From positions 1-21,243 of the forward strand of contig CALZEK010000003.1 of the NCBI GenBank assembly GCA_945639745.1: a stretch of 21,243 bases of DNA. The letters are read 5' to 3'. Within the stretch, counting starts at the first letter, position 1; the number at the start of each line of letters is the position of its first letter. Under the pieces are notes generated by a model, which worked only from the letters and a program-made list of their open reading frames with translations, was not told the DNA's origin and did not search any database. The DNA comes from an uncultured Bacillaceae bacterium. Lineage in GTDB: Bacteria > Bacillota > Bacilli > Bacillales > Amphibacillaceae. The translations under genes and the position numbers were made by a program. Shown piece after piece: positions 7,884-15,077 of this stretch.

Positions 7884-8990
7884 ATGAAACGAAATATTGT
7901 CGTTGCAGGGCTTGGTTTAATAGGTGGTTCGCTTGCAATGTCTATAAAAAAAACAAATAATAATCACGTAATCGGTTTTGATACAAATCGTGATACAGTA
8001 GATTATGCTTATCAACAAGAGATTATTAATGAAAAGTGTTTTGATTTATCAAATTGTGCTTCAAATGCTGACTTAATTATTCTTGCAGCACCAATCTCAC
8101 AAACGATAAAATTACTTGAAGAGCTTGATAAAATTACATTTAAAAAAGATGTTATTATTACAGATGTGAGCTCAGTTAAAGGTACGATTATAGAAGCGGC
8201 AAAGCAATTAACAAATGAAAAAATCACATTTATTGGCGGCCATCCAATGGCGGGTTCTCATAAGACAGGTATTGTAGCTGCTAAAGAACATTTATTTGAA
8301 AATGCAATTTATTGTTTAACACCTGTAGAAGATCATACTAAAGAAGCAATAAAACTAATTAAAGAAGTTTTGAAAGAAACTAAGAGTAATTTTATAATTT
8401 TAAAACCAGATGAACATGATGAAATGACGAGTGTTATATCTCACTTTCCACATTTAGTTGCATCTTCATTAGTTCATCAAGCAAAAAAATGGGAACAAGT
8501 TCACTCATACTTACCCGAATTAGCAGCTGGTGGCTTTAGAGATATTACTCGCATTGCATCGAGTAATCCTAAAATGTGGCAAGATATTTTTTCCCACAAT
8601 GGAGATAAAATGTCTCGCTTAATTCAAGAGTGGATTAATGAAATGGTTACGTTAAAAGAATTTCTAGATAAAAATAATAAAACTGAAATGATTACCTATT
8701 TAGAGCAAGCCAAAAATTATCGGGACGGCTTAGGTCGAGATACTAAATCACGTGGAGCATTGCCCTCATTTTACGATATTTATGTAGATATCAAAGATAA
8801 ACCAGGTTCAATTGCAACTGTGGCTCAACTTCTAGCTGAAAATGACATCAGTATTCGTAATATACGTATCCTAGAAATCAGGGAAAACATTGATGGTGCG
8901 CTTCGCTTAACTGTTTTTTCAGAAAAAGATCAATTAAAGACAGTTAGTTTATTAGAAAGTAATAATTACGATGTATCAATTAGTTTATAA
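7884..8990 (+). CDS. tyrA: Prephenate dehydrogenase with C-terminal ACT domain
   Basis: Oxidatively decarboxylates prephenate to 4-hydroxyphenylpyruvate with NAD on the way to tyrosine. 368 residues, like the Bacillus enzyme. The N-terminal Rossmann domain has GLGLIGGSLAMS (9-20) and DVSSVKGTI (94-102). The helical catalytic part has GGHPMAGSHKTG (118-129), SHFPHLVASSL (186-196) and GGFRDITRIASSNP (216-229). The last 70 residues (from about 296, FYDIYVDIKDKPGSI) form an ACT domain, which in this family gives feedback inhibition by tyrosine. The ATG at 7884 follows GAAGG; the gap to hisC is 18 bases and to the aroA start 14 bases. Confidence 0.95.
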   Translation: MKRNIVVAGLGLIGGSLAMSIKKTNNNHVIGFDTNRDTVDYAYQQEIINEKCFDLSNCASNADLIILAAPISQTIKLLEELDKITFKKDVIITDVSSVKGTIIEAAKQLTNEKITFIGGHPMAGSHKTGIVAAKEHLFENAIYCLTPVEDHTKEAIKLIKEVLKETKSNFIILKPDEHDEMTSVISHFPHLVASSLVHQAKKWEQVHSYLPELAAGGFRDITRIASSNPKMWQDIFSHNGDKMSRLIQEWINEMVTLKEFLDKNNKTEMITYLEQAKNYRDGLGRDTKSRGALPSFYDIYVDIKDKPGSIATVAQLLAENDISIRNIRILEIRENIDGALRLTVFSEKDQLKTVSLLESNNYDVSISL

Positions 8991-8991
8991 A

Positions 8992-8999
8992 AGAGGTGA
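8992..8999 (+). promoter_or_regulatory. ribosome-binding site that decides the aroA start
   Basis: AGAGGTGA lies directly after the tyrA stop and matches the AGGAGGTGA consensus well. Eight bases separate its GG (8995-8996) from the ATC codon at 9005. No ATG, GTG or TTG that opens the aroA frame stands within reach: GTG 8996 is in frame but is closed by TAA at 9002. Confidence 0.75.
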
Positions 9000-9004
9000 G
9001 TTAA

Positions 9005-10297
9005 ATCAGTAGTCAAAGTTTTTCACCAATAACATCATATTTAAAAGGAAGTATTAAAATACCAGGTGATAAATCAATTTCACATCGAGCAGTTATGATT
9101 GGTTCTCTTGCTAAAGGTAGAACAACGATAAGCAATTTTTTAAATGGGGAAGACTGTTTAAGGACTATAAAAATATTTAAACAATTTGGCGTTGATATAA
9201 CTATTAATCATACTGAAGTAGTGATTAATAGTTCAGGTTATGATGCTTTTATTGAGCCAAGAGAACCGCTATATTTTGGAAACTCTGGCACAACCGCTAG
9301 ATTGATGCTAGGTATATTAGCAGGCTTACCATTTCATACAGTTGTATACGGAGATAAATATTTAACTGAACGTCCCATGGATCGTGTCGTATTACCATTA
9401 AGAGAAATGAATGCAGAAATTGATGGCAGAAATAATGGTTTACTTTTACCTTTAGCAATTAGAGGAAAACAATTAAAACCAATTAATTACAAAATACCTG
9501 TTGAAAGTGCACAAGTTAAATCGGCACTTATCTTTGCGAGTTTATTTACAAATAATCATTCTACAATAACTGAAAAAGCGCTCACTCGTGATCATACTGA
9601 AAATATGTTAAATGCATTTGGGGCAAATGTTGAAACGAATGATTTAACAATTACTGTATCGCCAACACCTAATTTATTAGGGCGTGCTATTGAAGTACCT
9701 GGAGATATATCTTCAGCAGCCTTCTTTTTAGTAGCAGGAGCATTAGTTCCAAATAGTAATATTACACTTCTTAATATTGGCTTAAACCCTTCAAGAACTG
9801 GTATTATCGAAGTTTTAGAAAGTATGGGAGCAGATATGACCATCTCTAATTTAAGTTATAAAAATGGTGAAAAATCTGGTGATATTACAATTAAATATAA
9901 AAAGTTGTCCGGGACTAAAATAGAGGGAGAACTAATTCCCAAGCTTATTGATGAAATACCTATCCTAGCTTTATTAGCAACTCAAGCAGATGGGATAACT
10001 ATTATTAAAGATGCTGAAGAATTAAGAGTTAAAGAAACAGATCGGATTACAGCAGTAAAAGAAACATTAACTACTTTAGGTGCAAATGTAACTGAAACAA
10101 GTGATGGATTAATCATAGAAGGTAAGTCAAGCTTAAATGGAGGAAAAATTAAAAGTTACGGCGATCATAGAATGGCTATGATGGGAATCATTGCTTCGCT
10201 TATTACAAAAGAGAATGTTACATTAGACTCTATAGAATCGATTAATATTTCATATCCAACATTTTTAAATGATTTAAATAAACTTACGCACATATAA
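9005..10297 (+). CDS. aroA: 3-phosphoshikimate 1-carboxyvinyltransferase (EPSP synthase), apparent AUC start
   Basis: Sixth shikimate step: joins phosphoenolpyruvate to shikimate-3-phosphate. The frame after the TAA at 9002-9004 gives 430 residues, the normal bacterial length. The substrate-binding KIPGDKSISHRA lies at about 18-29, FGNSGTTARL near 88-97, ERPMDRV near 120, VESAQVKSALIFASL near 160-174, the catalytic Asp/Glu region IDEIPILALLATQA, KETDRI and YGDHRMAM near the end. The first ATG in frame (9095) would delete the first 30 residues, including the Lys, Ser and Arg of GDKS-SHR that bind substrate, so it cannot be the real start. The only codon matching both the ribosome-binding site and the family N-terminus is ATC at 9005; from memory the residue count before the conserved KG-I-PGDKS is the same as in S. 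aureus AroA. GDKS motifs with Ser rather than Thr/Met next to it do not by themselves settle enzyme class. Last gene of the aro operon; a terminator follows. Confidence 0.9.
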   Translation: MSSQSFSPITSYLKGSIKIPGDKSISHRAVMIGSLAKGRTTISNFLNGEDCLRTIKIFKQFGVDITINHTEVVINSSGYDAFIEPREPLYFGNSGTTARLMLGILAGLPFHTVVYGDKYLTERPMDRVVLPLREMNAEIDGRNNGLLLPLAIRGKQLKPINYKIPVESAQVKSALIFASLFTNNHSTITEKALTRDHTENMLNAFGANVETNDLTITVSPTPNLLGRAIEVPGDISSAAFFLVAGALVPNSNITLLNIGLNPSRTGIIEVLESMGADMTISNLSYKNGEKSGDITIKYKKLSGTKIEGELIPKLIDEIPILALLATQADGITIIKDAEELRVKETDRITAVKETLTTLGANVTETSDGLIIEGKSSLNGGKIKSYGDHRMAMMGIIASLITKENVTLDSIESINISYPTFLNDLNKLTHI

Positions 10298-10323
10298 AAA
10301 TCTGCATTCGTGTAGATTTTTTT
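10296..10323 (+). terminator. Rho-independent terminator of the aro operon
   Basis: AAAAATCTGCA (10296-10306) pairs with TGTAGATTTTT (10311-10321), with one G-U pair, around a TTCG tetraloop, followed by T residues. The stem begins at the last bases of the aroA stop codon. Confidence 0.85.
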
Positions 10324-10359
10324 ATGTTTAAAATGATTAATTAAGAGGAGTGTGATTCA

Positions 10360-11613
10360 ATGTTAGAAGATTTACAATATGCCAATGATTTATTACAAAC
10401 AAATCGAGTAGATGAAGCATTAAAACTAATTGATAATAAAATGAAAGAAGCTAATTTAGAAGAACAATTTGTAATTGGTGAACTATATTTTGAGTGGGGC
10501 TTTTTTGATAAAGCATTAATAGTATTCCAAAAAATAGAGGAAATTCTTCCAGATGAAGGTCAAATCAAATTCTTTATTGCTAGTATTTATATAGAACTAG
10601 AAATGGATGCTGAAGCAATAGAAATTTTATCAGAAATAAATAAATCAGATGATTTTTATCTAGAAGCATTAATGCAACTTGCGGATTTGTATGAATCTCA
10701 AGGCTTATTTGAAGTTGCTGAATTAAAGTTAAGAGAAGCAAAATCAATTAATCCAGATGAAATCATAATTGATTTCGCTTTAGCGGAATTATTATTTTCA
10801 ATCGGTGAATATAATAAGGCGGTTATTCATTACGAAAGAGTCATCCAAGAACAAGAAATTATCATGGATGTTAATATAAATGAACGATTAGCGGAATCAC
10901 TAGCAATGATATCTAATTATGAAAAAGCATTAGATTATTATAGTAAAATAGAAGATATGAATAATGATATGTTATTTAAATATGGTTTCATCGCTTCTCA
11001 AATTAATCGAAATGATATAGCCATCTATTCATGGGAAAAATTAATTGAACAAGATCCTGATTACCATTCTGTATATACTGAGCTAGCAAAAGTTTATCAG
11101 CTGGAAGGCATGAATCAAGAAGCTTACAATTTATTAGAAAAAAGTTTAAAAATTGATGAATTTAATAAAGAACTTTATTTTATGGCCGGCAAACTAGCGA
11201 ACGAATTTGGAGATTATAAAAACAGTGAACGATATATACGGGAAGCTGTTATTTTAGACAATGATTATAAAGAAGCCGTAATGTTTTTAATTAATATATT
11301 AAAAGATAAAGATCGTCATGATGAAATTATCGAATTAATTGATGACATTAAGCGTATGGGTGCAGAAGACCCAGAATATGATTGGGAATTAGCACGTAGT
11401 TATAATGAAATTGAAAAATTTGAAAAGGCATATGAATATTACCAAATAGCTGCAAATTTATTAAATACAGACGCAATCTTTTTAAAAGAATTTGGATATT
11501 TCTTACTAGAAGATGGGCGAAGTGAACAAGCTGTTCAAACATTTACGAAATATTTAGAAATAGATCCCTTAGATAGCGATATAATTGGACTTTTAAATCG
11601 TATTGAACTTTAA
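10360..11613 (+). CDS. ypiA: Tetratricopeptide-repeat protein (YpiA-like)
   Basis: 417 residues, acidic, helical throughout, with no signal peptide or membrane segment. At least eight degenerate TPR units are visible, for example ALIVFQKIEEILPDEG near 50, ADLYESQGLFEVAELKLREA around 108-127, LAELLFSIGEYNKAVIHYERV around 140-160, ELAKVYQLEGMNQEAYNLL and the last unit FGYFLLEDGRSEQAVQTFTKYLEIDP. TPR arrays are protein-binding scaffolds; the partner is not known to me. The order aroA-TPR gene-ypiB-qcrA is that of Bacillus, where the TPR gene is ypiA; the symbol is given on synteny. The ATG at 10360 follows GAGGAG. It starts a new unit just after the aro terminator; a clear promoter is not visible in the 36-base gap. 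Confidence 0.9.
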   Translation: MLEDLQYANDLLQTNRVDEALKLIDNKMKEANLEEQFVIGELYFEWGFFDKALIVFQKIEEILPDEGQIKFFIASIYIELEMDAEAIEILSEINKSDDFYLEALMQLADLYESQGLFEVAELKLREAKSINPDEIIIDFALAELLFSIGEYNKAVIHYERVIQEQEIIMDVNINERLAESLAMISNYEKALDYYSKIEDMNNDMLFKYGFIASQINRNDIAIYSWEKLIEQDPDYHSVYTELAKVYQLEGMNQEAYNLLEKSLKIDEFNKELYFMAGKLANEFGDYKNSERYIREAVILDNDYKEAVMFLINILKDKDRHDEIIELIDDIKRMGAEDPEYDWELARSYNEIEKFEKAYEYYQIAANLLNTDAIFLKEFGYFLLEDGRSEQAVQTFTKYLEIDPLDSDIIGLLNRIEL

Positions 11614-11663
11614 TAACTCATTTAATTGTGTTAAAATTATTTTCATGAGGAGTGATAAATAAA

Positions 11664-12215
11664 ATGGTATTTAAAATCTCTACAAGAGATAAGCAAGATT
11701 TTTTAAAATGGTTTATTGATACTTATACATTTGAAAGCTCAGAAAATAAATGGATTTTAGAGCTTTTATTAAAACAACCAGAAATATTAGAACAAGTTGA
11801 TTTTGTTAAGTCCATTAATGAATGTCCAAAGTCAATAACTATGTCAACAATTTGTTCACCTAAACCAGAATTTGTTTATCGAAAGAACAAATTGATTACT
11901 ATTGATCAGCATAAGGCTTATCATGACTTAAGATTAAATTACAAAACACCCATATATCTTCAGTTAAATTATCAAGATCAAGAGAAATGCCCAAATTATG
12001 GTTTTATTTCAATCGATAATCCCTATGAAAATAATCATTTTAATAGAGGAAAAGATAAATACCAAGTTGATAAGAATTTAAATGCAATTGCACAAAATAA
12101 AACGATTGAATTAATTAAAGAAAAAATTAATCAATCGATAGATAATGATAATAAAAAAGACTTTTATATTTATTCAAAAAAGCTAAAAAAAATAGAAAGT
12201 CAAGTGAAAAATTGA
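11664..12215 (+). CDS. ypiB: YpiB/UPF0302 family protein with C-terminal IDEAL-type motif
   Basis: 183 residues, cytosolic, highly charged. The N-terminal two thirds follow the UPF0302 (YpiB) pattern: FLKWFIDTY near 13-21, WILELLL, FVKSINECPKSITMSTIC, KAYHDLRLN and the strand IYLQLNYQ. The last 45 residues (LIKEKINQSIDNDNKKDFY followed by SKKL) resemble the IDEAL motif, a short helical segment found at the C-terminus of several Bacillales proteins. The molecular function is unknown; in Bacillus the gene also lies between ypiA and the qcr genes. The start is ATG 11664, because GAGGAG (11647-11652) lies 11 bases upstream; the GTG at 11652 overlaps that site. ypiF, which follows in B. subtilis, is missing: 140 non-coding bases lead to qcrA. 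Confidence 0.88.
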   Translation: MVFKISTRDKQDFLKWFIDTYTFESSENKWILELLLKQPEILEQVDFVKSINECPKSITMSTICSPKPEFVYRKNKLITIDQHKAYHDLRLNYKTPIYLQLNYQDQEKCPNYGFISIDNPYENNHFNRGKDKYQVDKNLNAIAQNKTIELIKEKINQSIDNDNKKDFYIYSKKLKKIESQVKN

Positions 12216-12260
12216 ACTCTTTTATAAAAGATAACTTTTTATAATAAAAACAGTTTATAA

Positions 12261-12289
12261 TTGACCGAGCAAAGAGTTTGAGCTAATAT
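12261..12289 (+). promoter_or_regulatory. promoter of the qcrABC operon
   Basis: TTGACC (12261-12266, 5/6 to the consensus) and TAATAT (12284-12289, 4/6) are separated by 17 bases. Transcription would start near 12296, giving a leader of about 60 bases before qcrA. Confidence 0.55.
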
Positions 12290-12326
12290 AGAAGTGTCCT
12301 AGTAATAAAATTATAAAATTTATGTC

Positions 12327-12341
12327 CGTGATTAACGTGAT
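12327..12341 (+). repeat. short direct repeat in the qcr leader
   Basis: CGTGAT occurs twice (12327-12332 and 12336-12341) separated by TAA, 14 bases before the qcrA start and immediately upstream of the G-rich ribosome-binding site. It could be a binding site or chance; no known regulator consensus fits it well. Confidence 0.3.
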
Positions 12342-12355
12342 AGAGGGGGGTAACC

Positions 12356-12871
12356 ATGAGTAAGAAAAAAAATCAAGTATCCCGTCGACAATTTCTAAAC
12401 TATTCACTAACTGGTTTAGGTGGATTTATGGCTGCTGGTATACTTATTCCAAATTTAAGATTTGCCGTTGATCCAGTGTTAAAAGCTGCTGGAGATGCAG
12501 GTGACTTAACAAACGTAAGTTTATCAGTTGACGACATTACAGAAGAACCATTAAGAGTTGACTGGGATGTTGAGCAAGTAGACGGATGGTATGAGTCAGA
12601 GGTAAATCGTACAGCATGGGTATTTAAAGACGAAAACGGTGATATTCAAGCATTCTCACCGATTTGTACACACTTAGGGTGCTTTGTAAACTGGGAAGGT
12701 AGTGAAGACCATCCAAATGAATTTTTCTGCCCATGTCACAACGGGCGTTATGAAAAAGATGGTACAAACATTCCAGGAACACCACCTTTAGAGCCACTAC
12801 ATGTTTATGAACACAAAGTAGAAGATGGAATGTTATTCCTTGGAGATCCAAGGCCTAGAGAGGAGGCGTAA
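12356..12871 (+). CDS. qcrA: Menaquinol:cytochrome c reductase Rieske iron-sulfur subunit
   Basis: 2Fe-2S subunit of the bc complex; it takes electrons from menaquinol on the outer face of the membrane. 171 residues. The N-terminus has a twin-arginine motif SRRQFLNY (Arg10-Arg11) followed by one hydrophobic segment (about 18-36), so Tat-type insertion with a retained anchor is expected, as known for Bacillus QcrA. The cluster ligands are in CTHLGC (104-109: Cys104, His106) and CPCHNG (125-130: Cys125, His128); Cys109 and Cys127 form the usual disulphide. The ATG at 12356 follows GAGGGGGG. qcrB follows after 6 bases. Staphylococci lack this complex, so its presence places the organism outside that genus or at its base. 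Confidence 0.97.
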   Translation: MSKKKNQVSRRQFLNYSLTGLGGFMAAGILIPNLRFAVDPVLKAAGDAGDLTNVSLSVDDITEEPLRVDWDVEQVDGWYESEVNRTAWVFKDENGDIQAFSPICTHLGCFVNWEGSEDHPNEFFCPCHNGRYEKDGTNIPGTPPLEPLHVYEHKVEDGMLFLGDPRPREEA

Positions 12872-12877
12872 TTAAAG

Positions 12878-13552
12878 ATGCTACAAAAGTTATATGATTG
12901 GATTGATGACCGAGTAGATGTTACGCCTATCTGGCGTGACATTGCAGATCATGAAGTTCCTGAGCACGTTAACCCAGCACATCATTTTTCAGCATTCGTT
13001 TATTGTTTTGGTGGTTTAACGTTTTTCGTAGTTGTTATTCAAATTTTATCAGGAATGTTTTTAACAATGTATTATGTACCAGATATCGAAAATGCATGGG
13101 AATCAGTATACTATCTACAAACACAAGTTGCTCATGGACAAATTGTTCGTGGAATGCATCATTGGGGTGCGAGTGTTGTAATTGTAATGCTATTATTACA
13201 TACAATGCGTGTGTTTTTCCAAGGAGCTTACAAGAAGCCACGTGAATTAAACTGGATGGTTGGAGTATTAATTTTCTTCGTCATGTTAGGTTTAGGATTC
13301 ACAGGTTACTTATTACCTTGGGATAACAAAGCTTACTTTGCTACACAAGTAGGACTTGAAATCGCAGAACAAGTTCCGTTTATTGGAACTTATTTAAAAA
13401 CATTATTAGCTGGTGATCCAACGATTGTTGGAGCTCAGACGTTGACAAGATTCTTTGCAATTCATGTCTTCTTCTTACCAGGCGCATTATTTGGATTATT
13501 AGCAGCACACTTTATACTAATTCGTAGACAAGGTATTGCTGGACCATTATAA
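12878..13552 (+). CDS. qcrB: Menaquinol:cytochrome c reductase cytochrome b6 subunit
   Basis: Membrane subunit carrying two b haems and the menaquinol site, 224 residues with four transmembrane helices. Haem ligands are His94 and His108 (GMHHWGAS to LLLHTMR, 13 residues between) and His196 and His211 (AIHVFF to AAHFIL, 14 residues between); the 13/14 spacing is that of cytochrome b6, not mitochondrial cytochrome b. Cys43 in FVYCFGG is the position at which Bacillus and b6-type proteins bind an additional haem covalently. The TGYLLPWDNKAYFAT segment (142-156) is conserved. The ATG at 12878 follows GAGGAGG. The protein stops after the fourth helix; the rest of the cytochrome b fold is the N-terminal part of QcrC. 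Confidence 0.98.
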   Translation: MLQKLYDWIDDRVDVTPIWRDIADHEVPEHVNPAHHFSAFVYCFGGLTFFVVVIQILSGMFLTMYYVPDIENAWESVYYLQTQVAHGQIVRGMHHWGASVVIVMLLLHTMRVFFQGAYKKPRELNWMVGVLIFFVMLGLGFTGYLLPWDNKAYFATQVGLEIAEQVPFIGTYLKTLLAGDPTIVGAQTLTRFFAIHVFFLPGALFGLLAAHFILIRRQGIAGPL

Positions 13553-13567
13553 GAGGAGGGGAAAACT

Positions 13568-14350
13568 GTGAAGAGAGGTAAAGGTATGAAGTATGTTGGC
13601 GATTCACGTGTGAACGCTGAAAAGACTTCTCAAATACCCAAAGATTATTCAGAGTATCCAGGTCGTACAGAAGCATTCTGGCCCAACTTCTTATTAAAAG
13701 AGTGGTTAGTTGGATCTGTCTTCCTAATTGGATTTTTAAGTGTAACAATTGCTGCTCCATCACCATTAGAAGGATTAGCTGATCCTACGGATGCAGCATA
13801 TATTCCATTACCAGACTGGTATTTCTTATTTTTATATGAATTATTAAAATATGACTTTGCAAGTGGACCATATATTTTATTTGGAATTCTTGTATTACCA
13901 GGATTGGCTTTTGGAGCACTTTTACTTGCACCATTCTTAGATAATGGACCAGGTAGAAGACCAGCAACACGTCCAGTTGCAGTAGGTATGATGATATTAG
14001 GTTTATCAGCAACAATGTGGTTAACTTATGAATCAGCAGCTGCTGTTGATTGGAAACAAATTGCAGAAGACAACAAACCAATTCCAGAATCAGAACAGAT
14101 GGAAGTTGATATGGATGATCCAGGTTATGATGTTTATGCAAACAGTTGTTTAAGTTGTCATGGTGATTCATTAGAAGGTGGAGCTGCAGGTCCTGCATTA
14201 ATAGGGACAGAGTACTCAGGTGAAGAAATCAAAGACATCGCAGTAAACGGTGTTGGAGATATGCCAGCAGACATGTTTGATGGATCAGATGAGGAATTAG
14301 ACGATTTAGTTGAATTTATATTATCAGTCAACGAACAAGCGAATGAATAA
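13568..14350 (+). CDS. qcrC: Menaquinol:cytochrome c reductase subunit IV - cytochrome c fusion
   Basis: 260 residues. The N-terminal 155 resemble subunit IV of the b6f complex: WPNFLLKEWLVGS (38-50), the quinol-site PDWY (82-85), and three hydrophobic helices near 46-62, 100-122 and 137-153. The C-terminal part is a cytochrome c domain facing outside, with haem-binding CLSCH (194-198) and a methionine ligand in DMPADMF (Met232 or Met236). This fusion is the hallmark of the Bacillus-type bc complex and lets electrons pass from the Rieske centre to a bound c haem. The start is GTG 13568, supported by GAGGAGGGG at 13553-13561 and by the family N-terminus MKRGKGMKYVGDSR; the ATG at 13586 would cut that off. 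A strong terminator follows. Confidence 0.97.
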   Translation: MKRGKGMKYVGDSRVNAEKTSQIPKDYSEYPGRTEAFWPNFLLKEWLVGSVFLIGFLSVTIAAPSPLEGLADPTDAAYIPLPDWYFLFLYELLKYDFASGPYILFGILVLPGLAFGALLLAPFLDNGPGRRPATRPVAVGMMILGLSATMWLTYESAAAVDWKQIAEDNKPIPESEQMEVDMDDPGYDVYANSCLSCHGDSLEGGAAGPALIGTEYSGEEIKDIAVNGVGDMPADMFDGSDEELDDLVEFILSVNEQANE

Positions 14351-14360
14351 TATATAAAAT

Positions 14361-14397
14361 AGCACCTTGACCATTTATTGGTAAGGTGCTTTTTTTA
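14361..14397 (+). terminator. Rho-independent terminator of qcrABC
   Basis: AGCACCTT (14361-14368) pairs with AAGGTGCT (14383-14390); the stem continues with ACC/GGT after one bulged G, with an ATTTATT loop, and is followed by TTTTTTT up to 14396. Very clear. Confidence 0.95.
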
Positions 14398-14413
14398 TTA
14401 CCAATAGAGAAAC

Positions 14414-14420
14414 AGGTGAT
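14414..14420 (+). promoter_or_regulatory. ribosome-binding site of the YpjA-like gene
   Basis: AGGTGAT, a 7-base match to the AGGAGGTGATC consensus, has 8 bases between its GG and ATT 14425. It overlaps the only canonical start nearby (GTG 14416), which argues for ATT, or ATA 14422, as the codon actually used. Confidence 0.5.
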
Positions 14421-15006
14421 AATAATTAAAATACACTATTTATTAACTCAAAAGAGTTTTTTAATCATACTTTTTATCATTAATTTGATTGGCACAATTT
14501 ATGGTTATTATTGGTATGGAAGCCAATTAGCGATAACTCCTAATATTTTTATTCCGTTTGTGCCTGATAGCCCTACAGCAACTTTGTTTTTTACAGTATT
14601 CATTTTATTTTTTATATTTAATAAAAACATTCCTTATCTTGAAGCATTAGCAGTTACTTCATTGTTTAAATATGGCGTCTGGGCGGTCGTTATGAATTTA
14701 TTAACATTAATTGTTAATGGTGAGTTACCTTGGCAAGGATATATGTTAATCGGATCTCACGCTGCTATGGCAATTCAAGGTTTATTGTATTTGCCATATT
14801 ATAAAATTAAATTAAAGCACTTAACGGTTGCAGCTATTGTTTTATTACATAATGAAATAATTGATTACGTTTTTGATATGATGCCAATATATTCGTCTTT
14901 ATCCTTATATCAAAATGAAATTGGTTATTTCACCTTTTGGCTTTCGATTTTTACAATAATATTAATTTATTATTTATTAAAAAAGGTTGGACGCGAGAAG
15001 TTTTAA
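14416..15006 (+). CDS. ypjA: DUF1405 family membrane protein (YpjA-like)
   Basis: About 193-196 residues with six or so hydrophobic helices and no soluble domain. Recognisable pieces are FIINLIGTIYGYYWYGSQL near the start, FVPDSPTATLFF, ALAVTSLFKYGVWAVVMNLL and GSHAAMAIQGLLYLPYY, the DUF1405/YpjA pattern; function unknown. It follows qcrC as in Bacillus. The frame is open from 14386, but that GTG lies in the terminator hairpin. Possible starts are GTG 14416 (used here), which lies inside the ribosome-binding site AGGTGAT and has only a weak site of its own, and ATT 14425, which is ideally spaced from it and gives MKIHYLLTQKSF. No promoter is visible between the qcr terminator and this gene, so it may depend on read-through. 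Confidence 0.85.
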   Translation: MIIIKIHYLLTQKSFLIILFIINLIGTIYGYYWYGSQLAITPNIFIPFVPDSPTATLFFTVFILFFIFNKNIPYLEALAVTSLFKYGVWAVVMNLLTLIVNGELPWQGYMLIGSHAAMAIQGLLYLPYYKIKLKHLTVAAIVLLHNEIIDYVFDMMPIYSSLSLYQNEIGYFTFWLSIFTIILIYYLLKKVGREKF

Positions 15007-15035
15007 TTGACCTTTACTGACTAATTGATTAAAAT
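15007..15035 (+). promoter_or_regulatory. promoter of the YugP-like gene
   Basis: TTGACC (15007-15012) and TAAAAT (15030-15035) are each 5/6 to the consensus, with a 17-base spacer. The -35 begins immediately after the stop codon of the preceding gene. Confidence 0.65.
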
Positions 15036-15077
15036 TGAGTATATAAACACATTATAAAAATAAGGAGGAATTATTAT

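Noticed and set aside
9095..10297. aroA starting at the first ATG
   Set aside because: It would delete the substrate-binding GDKS-SHR segment and has no ribosome-binding site; the AGAGGTGA site points to 9005.
13785..14198. 137-residue minus-strand reading frame inside qcrC
   Set aside because: Antisense shadow of a strongly conserved gene; Leu/His/Gln-rich composition is the mirror of qcrC codons, with no ribosome-binding site or motif.
14386..14415. Upstream extension of the YpjA-like gene to GTG 14386
   Set aside because: That codon is inside the qcr terminator stem and has no ribosome-binding site.
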